DNA of 22,378 nt from a virus: IMG/VR virus record IMGVR_UViG_3300006750_001942, positions 1 through 22,378 of that record, one strand, 5' to 3'. This document shows positions 21,717 to 22,378 of this stretch, piece after piece (positions within the stretch are counted from its first letter, which is position 1; every line of letters starts with the position of its first letter). Position numbers and translations under genes: made by a program. The notes beneath the pieces are model-generated. The model made no database searches, was not told the origin of the DNA, and worked only from the letters and a program-made list of their open reading frames with translations.

Positions 21717-21745
21717 ATATTACACATATTAGAGTGATATATCAA
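21717..21745 (-). promoter_or_regulatory. sigma70-type promoter of the acidic-protein gene
   Basis: Minus-strand TTGATA (21740-21745, 5 of 6), 17-base spacer, TAATAT (21717-21722, 4 of 6). Only five bases separate the -10 from the ATG at 21711. The -35 lies inside the end of the endonuclease gene. Confidence 0.6.
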
Positions 21746-22142
21746 ACTTTTCCTTTACGAAGGATTCTGACAAGTCGTCTACTTCGTTGTATTCTATAGT
21801 AAGTAAAGCAAAACCGTTCTTTTCTAACCAATCTTCTTTTTTTACATCCCTGCTTATAGACTGGAAATATCCATATCTTGAGTTGTGGAAAAACTTATTA
21901 AATGAACTGTGCTGCTGCCCGTTTACTTCTACCGCTATGTATTTAGTGATGTTAACTATGTCTACCTTCATTCTACTTCCAAAGACTGGGAACTCTTCGT
22001 AGACTATATGATGCTCCCAAAAAGTTTTTAAGAACTGTTTTACTTTGTATTGAAGTTTGGATCTGGAGTTGCCGCTCCAGTCTATTAAACATTTTGAAAC
22101 ATTTCTGTTTACAAGTCTGCCGCTTGTGTTGTAGAGTTTCAA
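21729..22142 (-). CDS. Vsr/DUF559-like PD-(D/E)XK endonuclease
   Basis: A 137-residue nuclease-like protein. VFGSRMKVDIVNI (core Asp of the strand), then IAVEVNGQQHSSFNKFFH (E-x-N-G-x-x-H, the acidic residue and following His of this family) and SRDVKKEDWLEKNGFALLTIEYNE (R-D-x2-K) are the motifs seen in Vsr-like and DUF559 phage endonucleases. It could nick or cut DNA during recombination or host genome breakdown. The only workable start is TTG at 22142, which overlaps the upstream TGA (TTGA); the next Met is at residue 58, inside the core. It follows the RecA-like gene and precedes the small acidic protein. Confidence 0.75.
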   Translation of the reverse strand: MKLYNTSGRLVNRNVSKCLIDWSGNSRSKLQYKVKQFLKTFWEHHIVYEEFPVFGSRMKVDIVNITKYIAVEVNGQQHSSFNKFFHNSRYGYFQSISRDVKKEDWLEKNGFALLTIEYNEVDDLSESFVKEKFDISL

Positions 22143-22378
22143 ATGAGTTCTTTAAACTTGTTTGACAGGAAATCTAAAAGCTTATCGTTCCCCGCTAAAT
22201 AAGCCCAAAGATTTCTTTCTCCTTGGAACTTTTGTTTGATCTCAATCTTTTGAGACTCTACCTCTTCTACTAAATCATCTGAAAAAACATACCATGCCCC
22301 CGACTTTTTAAGGAACTCAAACTGTAGTAAAAGCATATAAATTTCGACTTCCCTCCATATGGCCCCTCCTTGTTGGGA
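22139..22378 (-). CDS. RecA-like recombinase, C-terminal fragment
   Basis: The frame is open from the right edge (SQQGGAIWREVEIYML...), so the 5' part is outside the window. GGAIWREVEIYMLLLQ, then FEFLKKSGAWYVFSD and IKQKFQGERNLWAYLAGNDKLLDFLSNKFKELI match the end of phage RecA proteins: the 'KSGAWY' signature, helix-rich C-terminal domain and final '...L..K..EL'. RecA promotes strand exchange. It starts the leftward cluster, and its stop overlaps the endonuclease start (TTGA). The ATP-binding motifs cannot be checked here. Confidence 0.75.
   Translation of the reverse strand, partial: SQQGGAIWREVEIYMLLLQFEFLKKSGAWYVFSDDLVEEVESQKIEIKQKFQGERNLWAYLAGNDKLLDFLSNKFKELI

Noticed and set aside
1-22378. 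tRNA, rRNA, CRISPR array, insertion sequence or attachment site
   Set aside because: No cloverleaf-like gap, no regularly spaced repeats, no transposase or integrase, and nearly all sequence is occupied by minus-strand genes.

Overview
The window is a tightly packed piece of a tailed-phage (Caudoviricetes) genome, probably from a metagenome. Every credible gene lies on the minus strand, so transcription runs from position 22378 towards 1. Genes overlap by 1-26 bases or sit a few bases apart, no gap exceeds about 130 bases, and I see no tRNA, rRNA, CRISPR array or insertion sequence. The set of a DNA polymerase III-type replicase, DnaB helicase, DnaG-like primase, RecA, dUTPase, vitamin B12-dependent ribonucleotide reductase, Hsp20, 2-oxoglutarate oxygenases and glycosyltransferases fits a large marine lytic phage. 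Two genes at the left look bacterial: a DUF4282-type membrane protein and a secreted protein resembling the GspC/PilP-like proteins I associate with Verrucomicrobia. A host in the PVC group is therefore a guess, not a result. No capsid, tail, terminase or lysis gene is visible.

Right to left. (A) 22378-16204, replication and recombination: RecA C-terminus (cut by the window edge), a Vsr/DUF559-like endonuclease, a small acidic protein, DnaB helicase, a HAD phosphatase, a zinc-less primase, a 2OG-Fe(II) oxygenase, a RecB/Cas4-like nuclease, and the PHP domain of a split DNA polymerase III alpha. (B) 16207-11094: a GT-A-like glycosyltransferase, a DnaQ-like DEDDh exonuclease, a 66-residue protein, the catalytic core of polymerase III alpha, and a likely single-strand DNA-binding protein. 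(C) 11045-6600: a GT4 protein carrying a zinc ribbon, a DUF4214-like segment and the N-terminal half of a GT9 heptosyltransferase; the next gene starts with the matching GT9 C-terminal half. A possible annealing protein and a DUF6445-like oxygenase follow. (D) 6500-3572: Hsp20 with its own promoter and terminator, then the B12-dependent ribonucleotide reductase and dUTPase. (E) 3550-1: small phage proteins, the secreted GspC/PilP-like protein, a tiny zinc-ribbon protein, a cupin, a PD-(D/E)XK-like protein, a cytidylyltransferase-like enzyme, and the start of the DUF4282 protein.

How they fit together: groups A and B supply most of a replisome (helicase, primase, split alpha, epsilon-like proofreader, SSB) plus recombination nucleases, and group D supplies nucleotides. 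The cytidylyltransferase, cupin, HAD phosphatase and several glycosyltransferases look like a dispersed route for making and transferring an activated sugar, perhaps to virion proteins, DNA or host surface glycan; the target cannot be read from the sequence.

The most notable observations are: (1) polymerase III alpha split at the PHP/core boundary, with three genes between the parts; (2) a GT9 fold divided between two overlapping genes; (3) at least four genes whose sigma70-like -10 element lies only 5-9 bases before the start codon and which lack a usable Shine-Dalgarno, which predicts leaderless mRNAs, while several operon-internal genes have good Shine-Dalgarno sites; (4) a previously easy-to-miss 56-residue zinc-ribbon gene overlapping the cupin gene.
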